Assembly: GCA_021785115.1 (NCBI GenBank)
Contig: JAJYGO010000263.1
Span: 1-13,821 of the forward strand
Direction: 5' to 3'
Origin: Chloroflexota bacterium
GTDB lineage: Bacteria; Chloroflexota; Limnocylindria; Limnocylindrales; CSP1-4
Length of the DNA: 13,821 bases
Shown: positions 1 to 5,178 of the stretch, one piece after another
Layout of the letters: each line of letters begins with the position of its first letter
Numbering within the stretch: the first letter of the stretch is position 1
Program-made: the position numbers and the translations under genes
Notes under the pieces: model-generated
What the model was told of the DNA's origin: nothing
What the model saw: only the letters and a program-made list of their open reading frames with translations
The model's database searches: none

Positions 1-291
1 GACCCGCAGCACGAGCGCGCCGCCCGCGTGCTGCCCCGCGGGTCCGGGCCGATGCTCTCCTTCGAGGTGGCCGGGACCGGCGAGCAGACCGAGGCGGTGC
101 TGGCACGGCTCCGCCTGGTGACGCATGCCACCAGCCTGGGCGGTGTCGAGTCGCTGATCGAGCGCCGCGCGCGCTACGCGGGCGACGCCGCCATCGTCGG
201 TCCCACCCTATGCCGCCTCTCCGTCGGCATCGAGAACGTCGAGGACCTGTGGGCCGATCTCGACGGCGCGCTGCGGGCCGTGCTCGGCTGA
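1..291 (+). CDS. C-terminal fragment of a Cys/Met-metabolism PLP-dependent enzyme (cystathionine gamma-synthase/lyase or methionine gamma-lyase type)
   Basis: The open frame enters from the left window edge and gives 96 residues before TGA at 289-291. It carries the typical C-terminal signature of the trans-sulfuration family: ATSLGGVESLIERR (substrate-carboxylate region), then RLSVGIENVEDLWADLDGAL near the end. These enzymes are cytosolic PLP-dependent tetramers acting on homoserine esters, cystathionine or methionine. The PLP-binding lysine lies upstream of the window, so the exact reaction cannot be assigned. The last 84 bases overlap, on the opposite strand, the 3' end of the next gene. 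The family call is firm; the subfamily is unknown. Confidence 0.92.
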   Translation, partial: DPQHERAARVLPRGSGPMLSFEVAGTGEQTEAVLARLRLVTHATSLGGVESLIERRARYAGDAAIVGPTLCRLSVGIENVEDLWADLDGALRAVLG

Positions 292-768
292 GCCGGTCAC
301 GCGGCCCTGCGGGAGACCGTCGGTGGCGGCACGGGCCGGGCCGGGGCCGGATGGCTCGTCGGATCCCCGTGGCTCCCCGACGCGGAGCTCGAGGAACTGC
401 GCCATCCCCAGCAGCCGGTAGGCGGTGCGCAGGCGCCGCGGCAGGGCCCCGCGCCCCACGATGCGCGGGTGTGTCGCCGCGAGCTCGCGCCCGCGGAGGC
501 GGACCCGGCAGGCGCCGGCGGCCTGGACGTTCAGGCACCAGCGCGCGGCGGGTCCGTAGGTGAGCGGAATGAACAGCGCGTCGCCATGTCGGTGGATCGC
601 CAGGGGGGTGGCGTAGGGACGCCCGCTGCGGCGGCCGGCGTGGAGGACCAGGCCGATGGGGGAGTGGCGCCCGCCCGCCAGTCCGAGGCGCACCACCCAC
701 GGGTTCAGGTACCGGCGGGCCCACCCGTGGAGGCGCGGATGGCGCAGGGCGTCGGAAAGCGGGAGCAT
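208..768 (-). CDS. Nitroreductase-family deazaflavin-dependent oxidoreductase (Ddn-like)
   Basis: The product is 186 aa with ATG at 766-768. Residues 15-135 resemble the Ddn/F420-dependent family: a HSPIGLVLHAGRRSGRPYATPL strand pair, then DALFIPLTYGPAARWCLNVQAAG, the usual 'trp-x-x-N' step before the RVRLRGRELAAT strand. Such split-barrel proteins bind F420 or a flavin and reduce nitro compounds, quinones or enones; the substrate here is unknown. The family usually ends near residue 140. The last ~50 residues are low-complexity Gly/Pro/Arg sequence, and their final 28 codons run antisense through the conserved end of the PLP-enzyme gene. The ORF can be extended far upstream, but that part lacks family similarity. 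It lies 68 bp downstream of the DUF1801 gene on the same strand. A second family member lies at 7154-7750. Confidence 0.85.
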   Translation of the reverse strand: MLPLSDALRHPRLHGWARRYLNPWVVRLGLAGGRHSPIGLVLHAGRRSGRPYATPLAIHRHGDALFIPLTYGPAARWCLNVQAAGACRVRLRGRELAATHPRIVGRGALPRRLRTAYRLLGMAQFLELRVGEPRGSDEPSGPGPARAATDGLPQGRVTGSAEHGPQRAVEIGPQVLDVLDADGEAA

Positions 769-836
769 GTCGGGGCGAAGCCTAGTCCCGTCGCGGGCCG
801 GGCACTGCACCGCCGTGCGGCTCGGCGGCAGCAGGG

Positions 837-1193
837 CTATCGCCCCGCGTTCTCGGCCAGTCGCTCCTCCACGATTGTCTGCACGAGGGCGACCGGCAGG
901 GGCTGGTCGTAGCGGAACTGGATGGTGCCCTTCCCCGTGACGAGACTCCCGAGCGCGTCGCGATGTGCCTCGATCACCGCGCCGCCGGCGGGAAACAGGC
1001 TGTAGTGGTCCCGGAAGGCCGCGTAGTAGACGAGGATGCGTCCATGCGCCCGGAAGGCCGGCATCGCGTAGCTGATCGTCTCGCTCGCCCCGGGCGCGGC
1101 CGCGCGGATGGCCTCGCGCAGGTGCTGCAGCGCCGCGCGCGCGGGCTCGGGCAGCGAGGCGAAGTAGGCGTCGACGCTCGTCGGGGCGGCCAT
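837..1193 (-). CDS. DUF1801 / YdhG-like domain protein
   Basis: With the start chosen here the product is 118 aa. The fold is recognisable from VDAYFASLPEPARAALQHLR, ETISYAMPAF followed by LVYYAAFRDHYSLFPAG, and KGTIQF...PLP near the C-terminus, the pattern of the DUF1801 (YdhG/Fra-like) family of small cytosolic proteins. The biochemical role is poorly defined; some relatives are described as iron-chaperone-like. Two starts are possible: ATG at 1214, preceded by GGGAG with no spacing, and ATG at 1193. I prefer 1193 because relatives begin with MAAP-x-VDEY and because a TATCGT box ends 8 nt upstream, as in two other genes of this window. It probably heads a two-gene unit with the deazaflavin oxidoreductase downstream. 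Confidence 0.85.
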   Translation of the reverse strand: MAAPTSVDAYFASLPEPARAALQHLREAIRAAAPGASETISYAMPAFRAHGRILVYYAAFRDHYSLFPAGGAVIEAHRDALGSLVTGKGTIQFRYDQPLPVALVQTIVEERLAENAGR

Positions 1194-1201
1194 CGGCGCG
1201 A

Positions 1202-1207
1202 ACGATA
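1202..1207 (-). promoter_or_regulatory. Possible -10 box (TATCGT) of the DUF1801 gene
   Basis: TATCGT on the minus strand ends 8 nt before ATG 1193. The same hexamer precedes the GTG starts of zur and the SmtB-type gene by 7 nt. I see no good -35 hexamer 16-18 nt upstream, and the box would be coding if the ATG at 1214 were used, so this is weak. Confidence 0.3.
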
Positions 1208-1225
1208 CCGCCATCTCCCGGTGAG

Positions 1226-1243
1226 CAGACAGCGGGCCGTCTG
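1226..1243. promoter_or_regulatory. Imperfect palindrome upstream of the DUF1801 gene, possible operator
   Basis: CAGACAGCGGGCCGTCTG pairs at 7 of 9 positions and would lie around -32 to -49 of the predicted start near 1194. It is a candidate repressor or activator site. No regulator gene is adjacent, so its partner is unknown. Confidence 0.25.
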
Positions 1244-1405
1244 CGGAGGCGTCGCGGCCCAGGAGCGCTGCGACGGGCTTGCCGGCGCCAGCGCCCCTCC
1301 GGGCCCCTCCGGCACCGTCGCGGCACCCGAGTCAGCGGTCCTTGTTGCCGGTGACGTCGACCGCCGGGATCGCCGGGACGACGGGACCCGATCGCGGCGT
1401 TGGCG

Positions 1406-2323
1406 TCAGGCCTCCACGGCGCCGTCGGGGAAGCACTCCGGCGGGCAGACCGAGCGCGCCCGGCGCACGGCGCGCACGAAGCTGGAGACGGCGATGCCGG
1501 CCACGATCACCACGACCAGCACGAGCCCGGCGTTGATGGTGTCCAGGTTGGGGATCCCGATCCCGGTGGGCAGGCCGCTGTCGAGCGGACCGGCCAGCGT
1601 CGGCGCGACCAGCTGCACGGCGCCCCAGGCGGCGAAGAGCGCGCCGCCGCCCAGGAGCGTGCGCCCGGAGACCTCGCGGGACACGTAGTTCATGACCGCC
1701 TCGCCGAAGCCGCGCCGGTGCATCCAGGCCCCGATGAGCAGGCCGGCGAGCCCCTGGACGAGCATGGTGCCGAGGCCGAAGAGGAGACCGGGCAGGAACG
1801 CCAGCGCGGCGTTGGGCATGGCCGGGGCGAGGACCGTGTAGATGATGATGGCGAACGCGCCGGTCCCCCAGCCGGCCACGAAGCCGTGCACCAGGGTCAT
1901 GCGGATGGGAATGCCCACGTTGCTCGTGTCGAGCTCCGTGTACGGAGCCTCCCCGCCCTGCAGGTGCAGGCCGCGGTGCAGCAGCCGCTCCAGCCACTCG
2001 GTGAGGTGGAGTTCCCGGCCGAGGCGCAGGATGTAGGCCCCGCTGACCGCCATGACCAGTCCCACCACGAGGTCCACCCCGGCGTTGAACGTGCCGGACG
2101 CGAGCAGCGGCGCCAGGGCAAGGTAGGCGAGCTCGGACGCGAAGGCGCGCTGCAGCGTGAAGGCCGCGCTGAAGAGGATCCCGGCCTGGAGGCCCCGCCG
2201 CCCCGAGGCACCGCCGATGGCATACGAGATGGTGATGGGCCAGGTGTGCTCGTCGGGGGTGATGCCGTGCAGCGCTCCGAGGAGGAAGGCGCTGCCCAGG
2301 AGGGGCAGAAGCGCATGGGTCAC
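1406..2323 (-). CDS. Multi-pass membrane metal transporter, NiCoT/UreH-like (HX4DEH motif), predicted zinc-repressed
   Basis: The product is 305 aa from a GTG start at 2321-2323, with GGAG 9 nt upstream. It has about seven hydrophobic segments. The first contains ALHGITPDEHTWPI (H19, D24, H26), resembling the H-x4-D-H metal signature of nickel/cobalt transporters and UreH/RcnA-type proteins. A second LVHGFVAGWGTGAF block (H146) starts the second half, as expected for a duplicated bundle. The C-terminal tail has a C-x3-C pair (C293, C297) that could bind metal. It is divergent from an SmtB-type repressor and a CDF exporter. Its promoter carries a Fur/Zur-like palindrome matching one at zur, which suggests uptake under zinc limitation. 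The substrate (Zn, Co or Ni) and the direction of transport are inferred, not shown. Confidence 0.8.
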   Translation of the reverse strand: MTHALLPLLGSAFLLGALHGITPDEHTWPITISYAIGGASGRRGLQAGILFSAAFTLQRAFASELAYLALAPLLASGTFNAGVDLVVGLVMAVSGAYILRLGRELHLTEWLERLLHRGLHLQGGEAPYTELDTSNVGIPIRMTLVHGFVAGWGTGAFAIIIYTVLAPAMPNAALAFLPGLLFGLGTMLVQGLAGLLIGAWMHRRGFGEAVMNYVSREVSGRTLLGGGALFAAWGAVQLVAPTLAGPLDSGLPTGIGIPNLDTINAGLVLVVVIVAGIAVSSFVRAVRRARSVCPPECFPDGAVEA

Positions 2324-2356
2324 GGACGAAGACTCCAGGACTGTGGTGCGTGCGAA

Positions 2357-2371
2357 CGAGACTCATTCTCA
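2357..2371. promoter_or_regulatory. Candidate Zur operator over the transporter promoter
   Basis: CGAGACTCATTCTCA has the 7-1-7 dyad layout of Fur-family boxes, with 5 of 7 half-site positions paired. It covers the predicted -10 and start of the minus-strand transporter promoter. It matches the minus-strand zur box (CGAGACTCAGTATCG) at 12 of 15 positions, including a 9-base run. Binding by the Zur encoded at 11704-12147 is inferred. Confidence 0.6.
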
Positions 2372-2394
2372 ATCTCTGGTTCGCCAGGTGTCAA
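2365..2394 (-). promoter_or_regulatory. Promoter of the NiCoT/UreH-like transporter
   Basis: A perfect -35 TTGACA (2389-2394) is separated by 18 nt from GAGAAT (2365-2370, 4 of 6 to TATAAT) on the minus strand. Transcription would start near 2358, giving a leader of about 35 nt that contains GGAG before the GTG start. The -10 lies inside the candidate Zur palindrome, so repression by occlusion is expected. Confidence 0.55.
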
Positions 2395-2485
2395 GCGCTG
2401 CCCGCGCTCTCACGGGTTAGGAAATCTCCACCAGAGGGATGCTGCAGCGGGCCGGCCGATGGGCCGGCGCGGGCCGATGGACGAC

Positions 2486-2514
2486 TTGTTGTCGCGATCC
2501 GCCCGGCGTATCGT
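2486..2514 (+). promoter_or_regulatory. Promoter of the SmtB-type repressor / CDF operon
   Basis: TTGTTG (2486-2491), a 17-nt spacer and TATCGT (2509-2514) lie just ahead of GTG 2522. Seven bases separate the -10 from the start codon, so transcription should begin at or next to the G of GTG, giving a leaderless mRNA. There is no Shine-Dalgarno sequence, which fits. Confidence 0.55.
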
Positions 2515-2530
2515 TTGAGCGGTGGCTCAA
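2515..2530. promoter_or_regulatory. SmtB/CzrA-type operator at the transcription start
   Basis: TTGAGCGGTGGCTCAA is a perfect 6-bp inverted repeat with a 4-nt centre. Its core TGA-N8-TCA has the 14-bp 6-2-6 geometry of known SmtB/CzrA inner operators. It spans the predicted +1 and the first codons of the repressor gene, the expected place for autorepression relieved by zinc. Confidence 0.6.
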
Positions 2531-2884
2531 GTGTCTGCGTCCGAGCGCGCGTTCCTGCACGGGGAGGCGGTGCGGCCGCTCCTGCCGGGACTGCTCGCGG
2601 CCGAGCCGGCGCGCGACGCCGCGGAGTGGTTCGCCACCCTCGCCGATCCCACCCGGGTCCGCATCCTTCAGGCGCTGACGCTGGCGCCCGAGTGGTGCGT
2701 GGGCGATCTCGCGCTGGCGCTGGGCCTGTCGGTCTCCGCCCTCTCGCACCAGCTCGCCTTCCTGCTCGAGCGTGCGGTCGTGCGGCGGCGCCGGTCGGGC
2801 CGGCTGGTCTTCTACGCGCTCGCCGACGAGCACGTGCGCCACGTCCTGCGCGACGCTCTCGCGCACCTGGCCGAGGCGCGCTGA
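2522..2884 (+). CDS. ArsR/SmtB-family zinc-sensing repressor
   Basis: The product is 120 aa from a GTG start. The winged helix spans about residues 32-100: FATLADPTRVRILQAL, then WCVGDLALALGLSVSALSHQL as the recognition region, then a RRRRSGRLVFYAL wing, very close to cyanobacterial SmtB. The C-terminal helix carries D102-x-H104-x10-H115-x2-E118, exactly the spacing of the SmtB alpha-5 zinc site (D104, H106, H117, E120). C59-x2-D62 matches the alpha-3 position of SmtB (C61, D64), and H13 could complete an alpha-3N site. It should bind its operator without metal and release it with Zn(II), possibly Co or Ni. Its TGA overlaps the CDF start codon by one base (TGATG), so the two are translationally coupled. 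Confidence 0.93.
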   Translation: MAQVSASERAFLHGEAVRPLLPGLLAAEPARDAAEWFATLADPTRVRILQALTLAPEWCVGDLALALGLSVSALSHQLAFLLERAVVRRRRSGRLVFYALADEHVRHVLRDALAHLAEAR

Positions 2885-3777
2885 TGCCCCACACGCACCG
2901 TTCCGCGGCGGCCGCACACCGCGGCCGGCTCGTCGCCGTCCTGTGCCTCGACCTGGTCATCCTCGCGGTCGAGATCGCGGGGGCGTGGGCGGCCAACAGC
3001 CTGGCGCTCCTCGCGGACGCCGGCCACATGCTGACCGACGTCGCGGGGGTGGCGATGGCGCTGCTGGCGATCTGGTTCGCCGGCCGGCCGGCCACGAGCG
3101 GGCGCACCTTCGGCTACCTGCGCCTCGAGGTGCTTGCCGCCGGCGCCAACGCGACCCTGCTCATCGGGATCGGCGCAATCGTCCTCGTCGAGGCGTGGCA
3201 GCGGCTCTCGCGCCCGCCCGACATCGTCTCGGGGCTCATGCTGGCAGTGGCGCTCGTGGGGCTCCTCGCCAACGCCGTCTCGTTCTGGCTGCTGCGCGCC
3301 GCGCAGCGCGAGAGCCTGAACCTGCGCGGCGCGTACCTCGAGGTACTCGGCGACATGGCGGGCTCGGCAGCCGTGCTCGCCGCGGCGGCGGTCATCGCGC
3401 TCACCGGCTGGACCCCCGCCGACGCGCTCGCCTCGGTCGTCATCGGCCTCCTCATCCTGCCGCGCACGCTGTCGCTGTTGACGGAGGCCACGAACGTGCT
3501 GCTGGAGGCGACGCCGAAAGACGTGGATCTCGACGAGGTCCGCGCACACATCTGCGCCGCGCGTGGCGTGCGGGACGTGCACGACCTCCACGCCTGGACG
3601 ATCACGTCCGGGCTCAACGTCCTCTCCGCGCACGTCGTGATCGGGCCCGAGGTGCAGTCCACGCAGGTGCTCGACGAGCTGGCCGGCTGCCTGTCGGGCG
3701 ACTTCGACATCGAGCACTCGACGTTCCAGCTGGAGCGGGAGGACCGCAGCCCTCGGGAGGCGCACGCGCATGCGTAA
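2884..3777 (+). CDS. Cation diffusion facilitator (CzcD/ZitB-type Zn/Co/Cd efflux protein)
   Basis: The product is 297 aa, the usual CDF length, with six membrane segments (about residues 15-190) and a cytoplasmic C-terminal domain. TM2 has the metal site ADAGHMLTD (D45, H48, D52). TM5 reads YLEVLGD, so the usual H-x3-D pair is E153-x3-D157. The C-terminal domain has DVHDLHAW (H233, H236) and H250/H278, the usual regulatory metal ligands. Both ends are His-containing (MPHTH and EAHAHA). CDF proteins exchange cytoplasmic Zn(II) for H+ as homodimers. Coupling to the SmtB-type repressor marks it as the zinc-excess exporter of this locus. The longer upstream form of the ORF is a shadow, because the ATG at 2884 follows the repressor stop directly. 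Confidence 0.95.
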   Translation: MPHTHRSAAAAHRGRLVAVLCLDLVILAVEIAGAWAANSLALLADAGHMLTDVAGVAMALLAIWFAGRPATSGRTFGYLRLEVLAAGANATLLIGIGAIVLVEAWQRLSRPPDIVSGLMLAVALVGLLANAVSFWLLRAAQRESLNLRGAYLEVLGDMAGSAAVLAAAAVIALTGWTPADALASVVIGLLILPRTLSLLTEATNVLLEATPKDVDLDEVRAHICAARGVRDVHDLHAWTITSGLNVLSAHVVIGPEVQSTQVLDELAGCLSGDFDIEHSTFQLEREDRSPREAHAHA

Positions 3778-3853
3778 CCGGCGGCGGGCCCAGCCGATCC
3801 GCGCCACCTGACGCGTTGCCGAGCAGGCGCACGCGAGGAGGATTCACCCGCGA

Positions 3854-3867
3854 CCGGGCGCGCCCGG
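3854..3867. terminator. Palindrome between convergent CDF and cupredoxin genes, possible two-way terminator
   Basis: CCGGGCGCGCCCGG is a perfect 14-bp palindrome in the 96-bp gap between the two converging genes. It could form a strong hairpin in either transcript. There is no T-tract, so intrinsic termination is uncertain. Confidence 0.35.
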
Positions 3868-3873
3868 AACACC

Positions 3874-4500
3874 TCAGGACGCGGCGGTCACCAGGAAGCT
3901 TCCGTACATCCCCTCGGCTGCGTGCCCGGGGACGGTGCAGAGGTAGGTGAAGTGCCCGGCGCTCGACGCGGTGAACGTCAGCGTCGTGCTGGGCAGCCCG
4001 CTGCCGGACGCCTCGGGGAGGGTGGTCGTGGCGGCGCCGAAGATCGGCGCGGCCATCATCATCCCCATCGCCGGGAAGGGCGGCTGCGCGCTGGTGAGGA
4101 GGAAGTTGTGGGGCATGCCCGCGTCGGCGTTCACCAGCCGGAGCGTGACGTGCGCGCCCTGCGGCACCGCGATGGCGGGATCCGTCAGCCCGGCCACTCG
4201 GAACGTCTGGTCCGGTCCGTCGGGCGGCGCGGCCAGCACCGTGAGGTCAACCTGCCGGGTGGCGAAGCGGACGGTGTTGGTGGCGCGGTCGACCGACGCG
4301 CCGGCCGGGACCGCCGACTCGAGGGCCTCCTGCCGGGCCGTCGGGACCGGCGATCCGCCGGCCGTGGCGTTCAGCCAGCCGCCCATCCAGGCCGCACCGA
4401 CCGGCTGTCCGCCGGCGAGCGTGCCGCCCGCGATGGCGAGGACCCCGGCCACGACGAGCGCCCCGCCCATCAGGCCGAGCCTGCGGTGCGAGCGGGTCAT
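3874..4500 (-). CDS. Membrane-anchored blue copper protein (rusticyanin/sulfocyanin-like cupredoxin)
   Basis: The product is 208 aa. Residues 8-30 form an uncleaved signal-anchor or signal peptide, so the rest is outside the membrane. A cupredoxin barrel follows. The type-1 copper ligands are visible: H131 (GMPHNF), C188, H193 and M198 in YLCTVPGHAAEGMYG. The C-x4-H-x4-M spacing equals rusticyanin (C138, H143, M148). A PPFPAMGMMMAAP insertion after the first His also recalls rusticyanin and sulfocyanin, which are high-potential, often acid-stable electron carriers. The ATG overlaps the TGA of the upstream SHOCT gene (ATGA, 4497-4500), so it is translationally coupled to it. Role inferred: one-electron transfer in the envelope, or copper handling. 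No oxidase or denitrification gene is visible nearby. Confidence 0.9.
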   Translation of the reverse strand: MTRSHRRLGLMGGALVVAGVLAIAGGTLAGGQPVGAAWMGGWLNATAGGSPVPTARQEALESAVPAGASVDRATNTVRFATRQVDLTVLAAPPDGPDQTFRVAGLTDPAIAVPQGAHVTLRLVNADAGMPHNFLLTSAQPPFPAMGMMMAAPIFGAATTTLPEASGSGLPSTTLTFTASSAGHFTYLCTVPGHAAEGMYGSFLVTAAS

Positions 4501-4733
4501 GCGCCGAGCACCTTCCGACGGCGCTCGAACTCCTCCTCGGAGATCTCGCCCCGTGCGTACCGCTCGCGCAGGATGTCGAGCGGGCCGGGGTCGGCACCCG
4601 GGCCATCGAGGCGCAGGCGAGGTCCGAGCAGCCAGATGGCCAGGACGACGATGCCGGCCACGAGCAGCAGCCCGCCCAGCATCCAGAGGCCACCGCCGAG
4701 CCCGGCGCCGTAGCCGCCGAAGCTGTACATCAT
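4497..4733 (-). CDS. Small SHOCT-domain membrane protein (second of two)
   Basis: The product is 78 aa. One hydrophobic segment (about residues 11-38) follows a Gly/Tyr-rich N-terminus, then a C-terminal SHOCT motif: DILRERYARGEISEEEFERRRKVL. SHOCT helices are short oligomerisation or anchoring motifs found at protein ends; no enzyme activity is implied. I chose ATG 4733 because GGAGG lies 10 nt upstream; the frame is open to 4904, but the extra residues look like antisense noise. Another ATG follows directly at 4730. The stop overlaps the cupredoxin ATG and the start overlaps the stop of a 35-aa ORF, both as ATGA. Proposed role: a membrane partner or assembly aid for the cupredoxin. Confidence 0.85.
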   Translation of the reverse strand: MMYSFGGYGAGLGGGLWMLGGLLLVAGIVVLAIWLLGPRLRLDGPGADPGPLDILRERYARGEISEEEFERRRKVLGA

Positions 4734-4837
4734 GGGATCAGGTCCTCCATGTGCATCCGCCGCACCGCGAGGACGCCGTGACCGTGGCGGCCACGGCGTG
4801 CCGAGGCCGGGTGCGCTGCCCCTCGCGATGCCGTCAT
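4730..4837 (-). CDS. Candidate 35-aa small protein between the two SHOCT genes
   Basis: This short frame was found by reading the gap between the SHOCT genes. Its ATG (4835-4837) overlaps the TGA of the upstream SHOCT gene (ATGA), and its own TGA overlaps the ATG of the downstream SHOCT gene (ATGA). AGGAGG lies 10 nt before its start. The product begins MTASRGAAHPASARRG and ends HGHGVLAVRRMHMEDLIP; it is basic with four His. I recognise no family. The two coupled junctions and the ribosome site argue for translation. Against it are the short length and the chance that the frame merely re-initiates ribosomes across the gap. Confidence 0.42.
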   Translation of the reverse strand: MTASRGAAHPASARRGRHGHGVLAVRRMHMEDLIP

Positions 4838-5061
4838 CGGTCCATCTCCTCCTCGAGGCCGAGCAGGCGGCAGGCCTGCCGGTACTGGACCGCGTCGATC
4901 TCACCCCTGGCGAAGCGCGCGCGCAGGATCGCGGCGGCGTCGTCGGCCGGGCTGGTGCGCGGGTTGCCGCGGACGAGCAGCCAGACCATCGCGACGAGCG
5001 CGACGACCCAGATGCCCATCCAGAGCCAGGCGCCGAGGGTCATCTCCCCCCACGCCGTCAT
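4834..5061 (-). CDS. Small SHOCT-domain membrane protein (first of two)
   Basis: The product is 75 aa from ATG 5061, with GGAGG 10 nt upstream. One membrane segment (about residues 8-31, LGAWLWMGIWVVALVAMVWLLV) is followed by a SHOCT motif AAAILRARFARGEIDAVQYRQACRLL. The frame can be extended to 5109, but those 16 codons lie in the right half of a 29-bp inverted repeat and the ribosome site favours 5061. It is the first gene of the run SHOCT, small ORF, SHOCT, cupredoxin. The two SHOCT proteins share the same plan (TM then SHOCT) but have little identity otherwise, so they may pair with each other in the membrane. Confidence 0.85.
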   Translation of the reverse strand: MTAWGEMTLGAWLWMGIWVVALVAMVWLLVRGNPRTSPADDAAAILRARFARGEIDAVQYRQACRLLGLEEEMDR

Positions 5062-5082
5062 CACCACGGGGCCTCCGTTCCG

Positions 5083-5111
5083 GTGTGATCGGCGAGTCTC
5101 GCCGACCACAC
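5083..5111. repeat. 29-bp near-perfect inverted repeat between the kinase gene and the SHOCT operon
   Basis: Two 14-base arms (5083-5096 and 5098-5111) flank a single base and match at 13 of 14 positions. It lies about 50 bp after the kinase stop and 22 bp upstream of the first SHOCT start. It could be a terminator for the two-component operon (no U-tract follows), an operator for the SHOCT-cupredoxin operon, or an RNA hairpin in its leader. Its centre holds CGAGACTC, also present at the two Zur-like sites, but the rest differs. Confidence 0.6.
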
Positions 5112-5162
5112 GAGGCTAGGGGGACAGGCTCAGGAGTCGGTCTGCGGCAGGTCAGGGGTCCC

Positions 5163-5178
5163 TCAAGTTCGGGTCAAG
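5163..5178 (-). promoter_or_regulatory. CTTGA direct repeat with 11-bp period, possible response-regulator site
   Basis: On the minus strand CTTGA, 6 nt, CTTGA overlaps the kinase stop codon, about 100 bp upstream of the SHOCT operon. OmpR/PhoB-family regulators bind tandem half-sites with an 11-bp period, so this could be where the adjacent regulator acts. It is short and could be chance. Confidence 0.2.

Noticed and set aside
2350..2883. Upstream extension of the CDF exporter in its own frame
   Set aside because: It would read through the SmtB-type gene out of frame. ATG 2884 is coupled to the repressor stop and gives the normal CDF length.
4734..4904. Longer N-terminus for the second SHOCT protein
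   Set aside because: The extra residues are antisense-like Arg/Pro/Ser sequence, and GGAGG precedes the ATG at 4733.
5094..5101. The octamer CGAGACTC shared by the 29-bp repeat and both Zur boxes as a third Zur site
   Set aside because: Outside the octamer the repeat does not follow the 7-1-7 consensus, and its own symmetry axis lies elsewhere relative to the shared bases.
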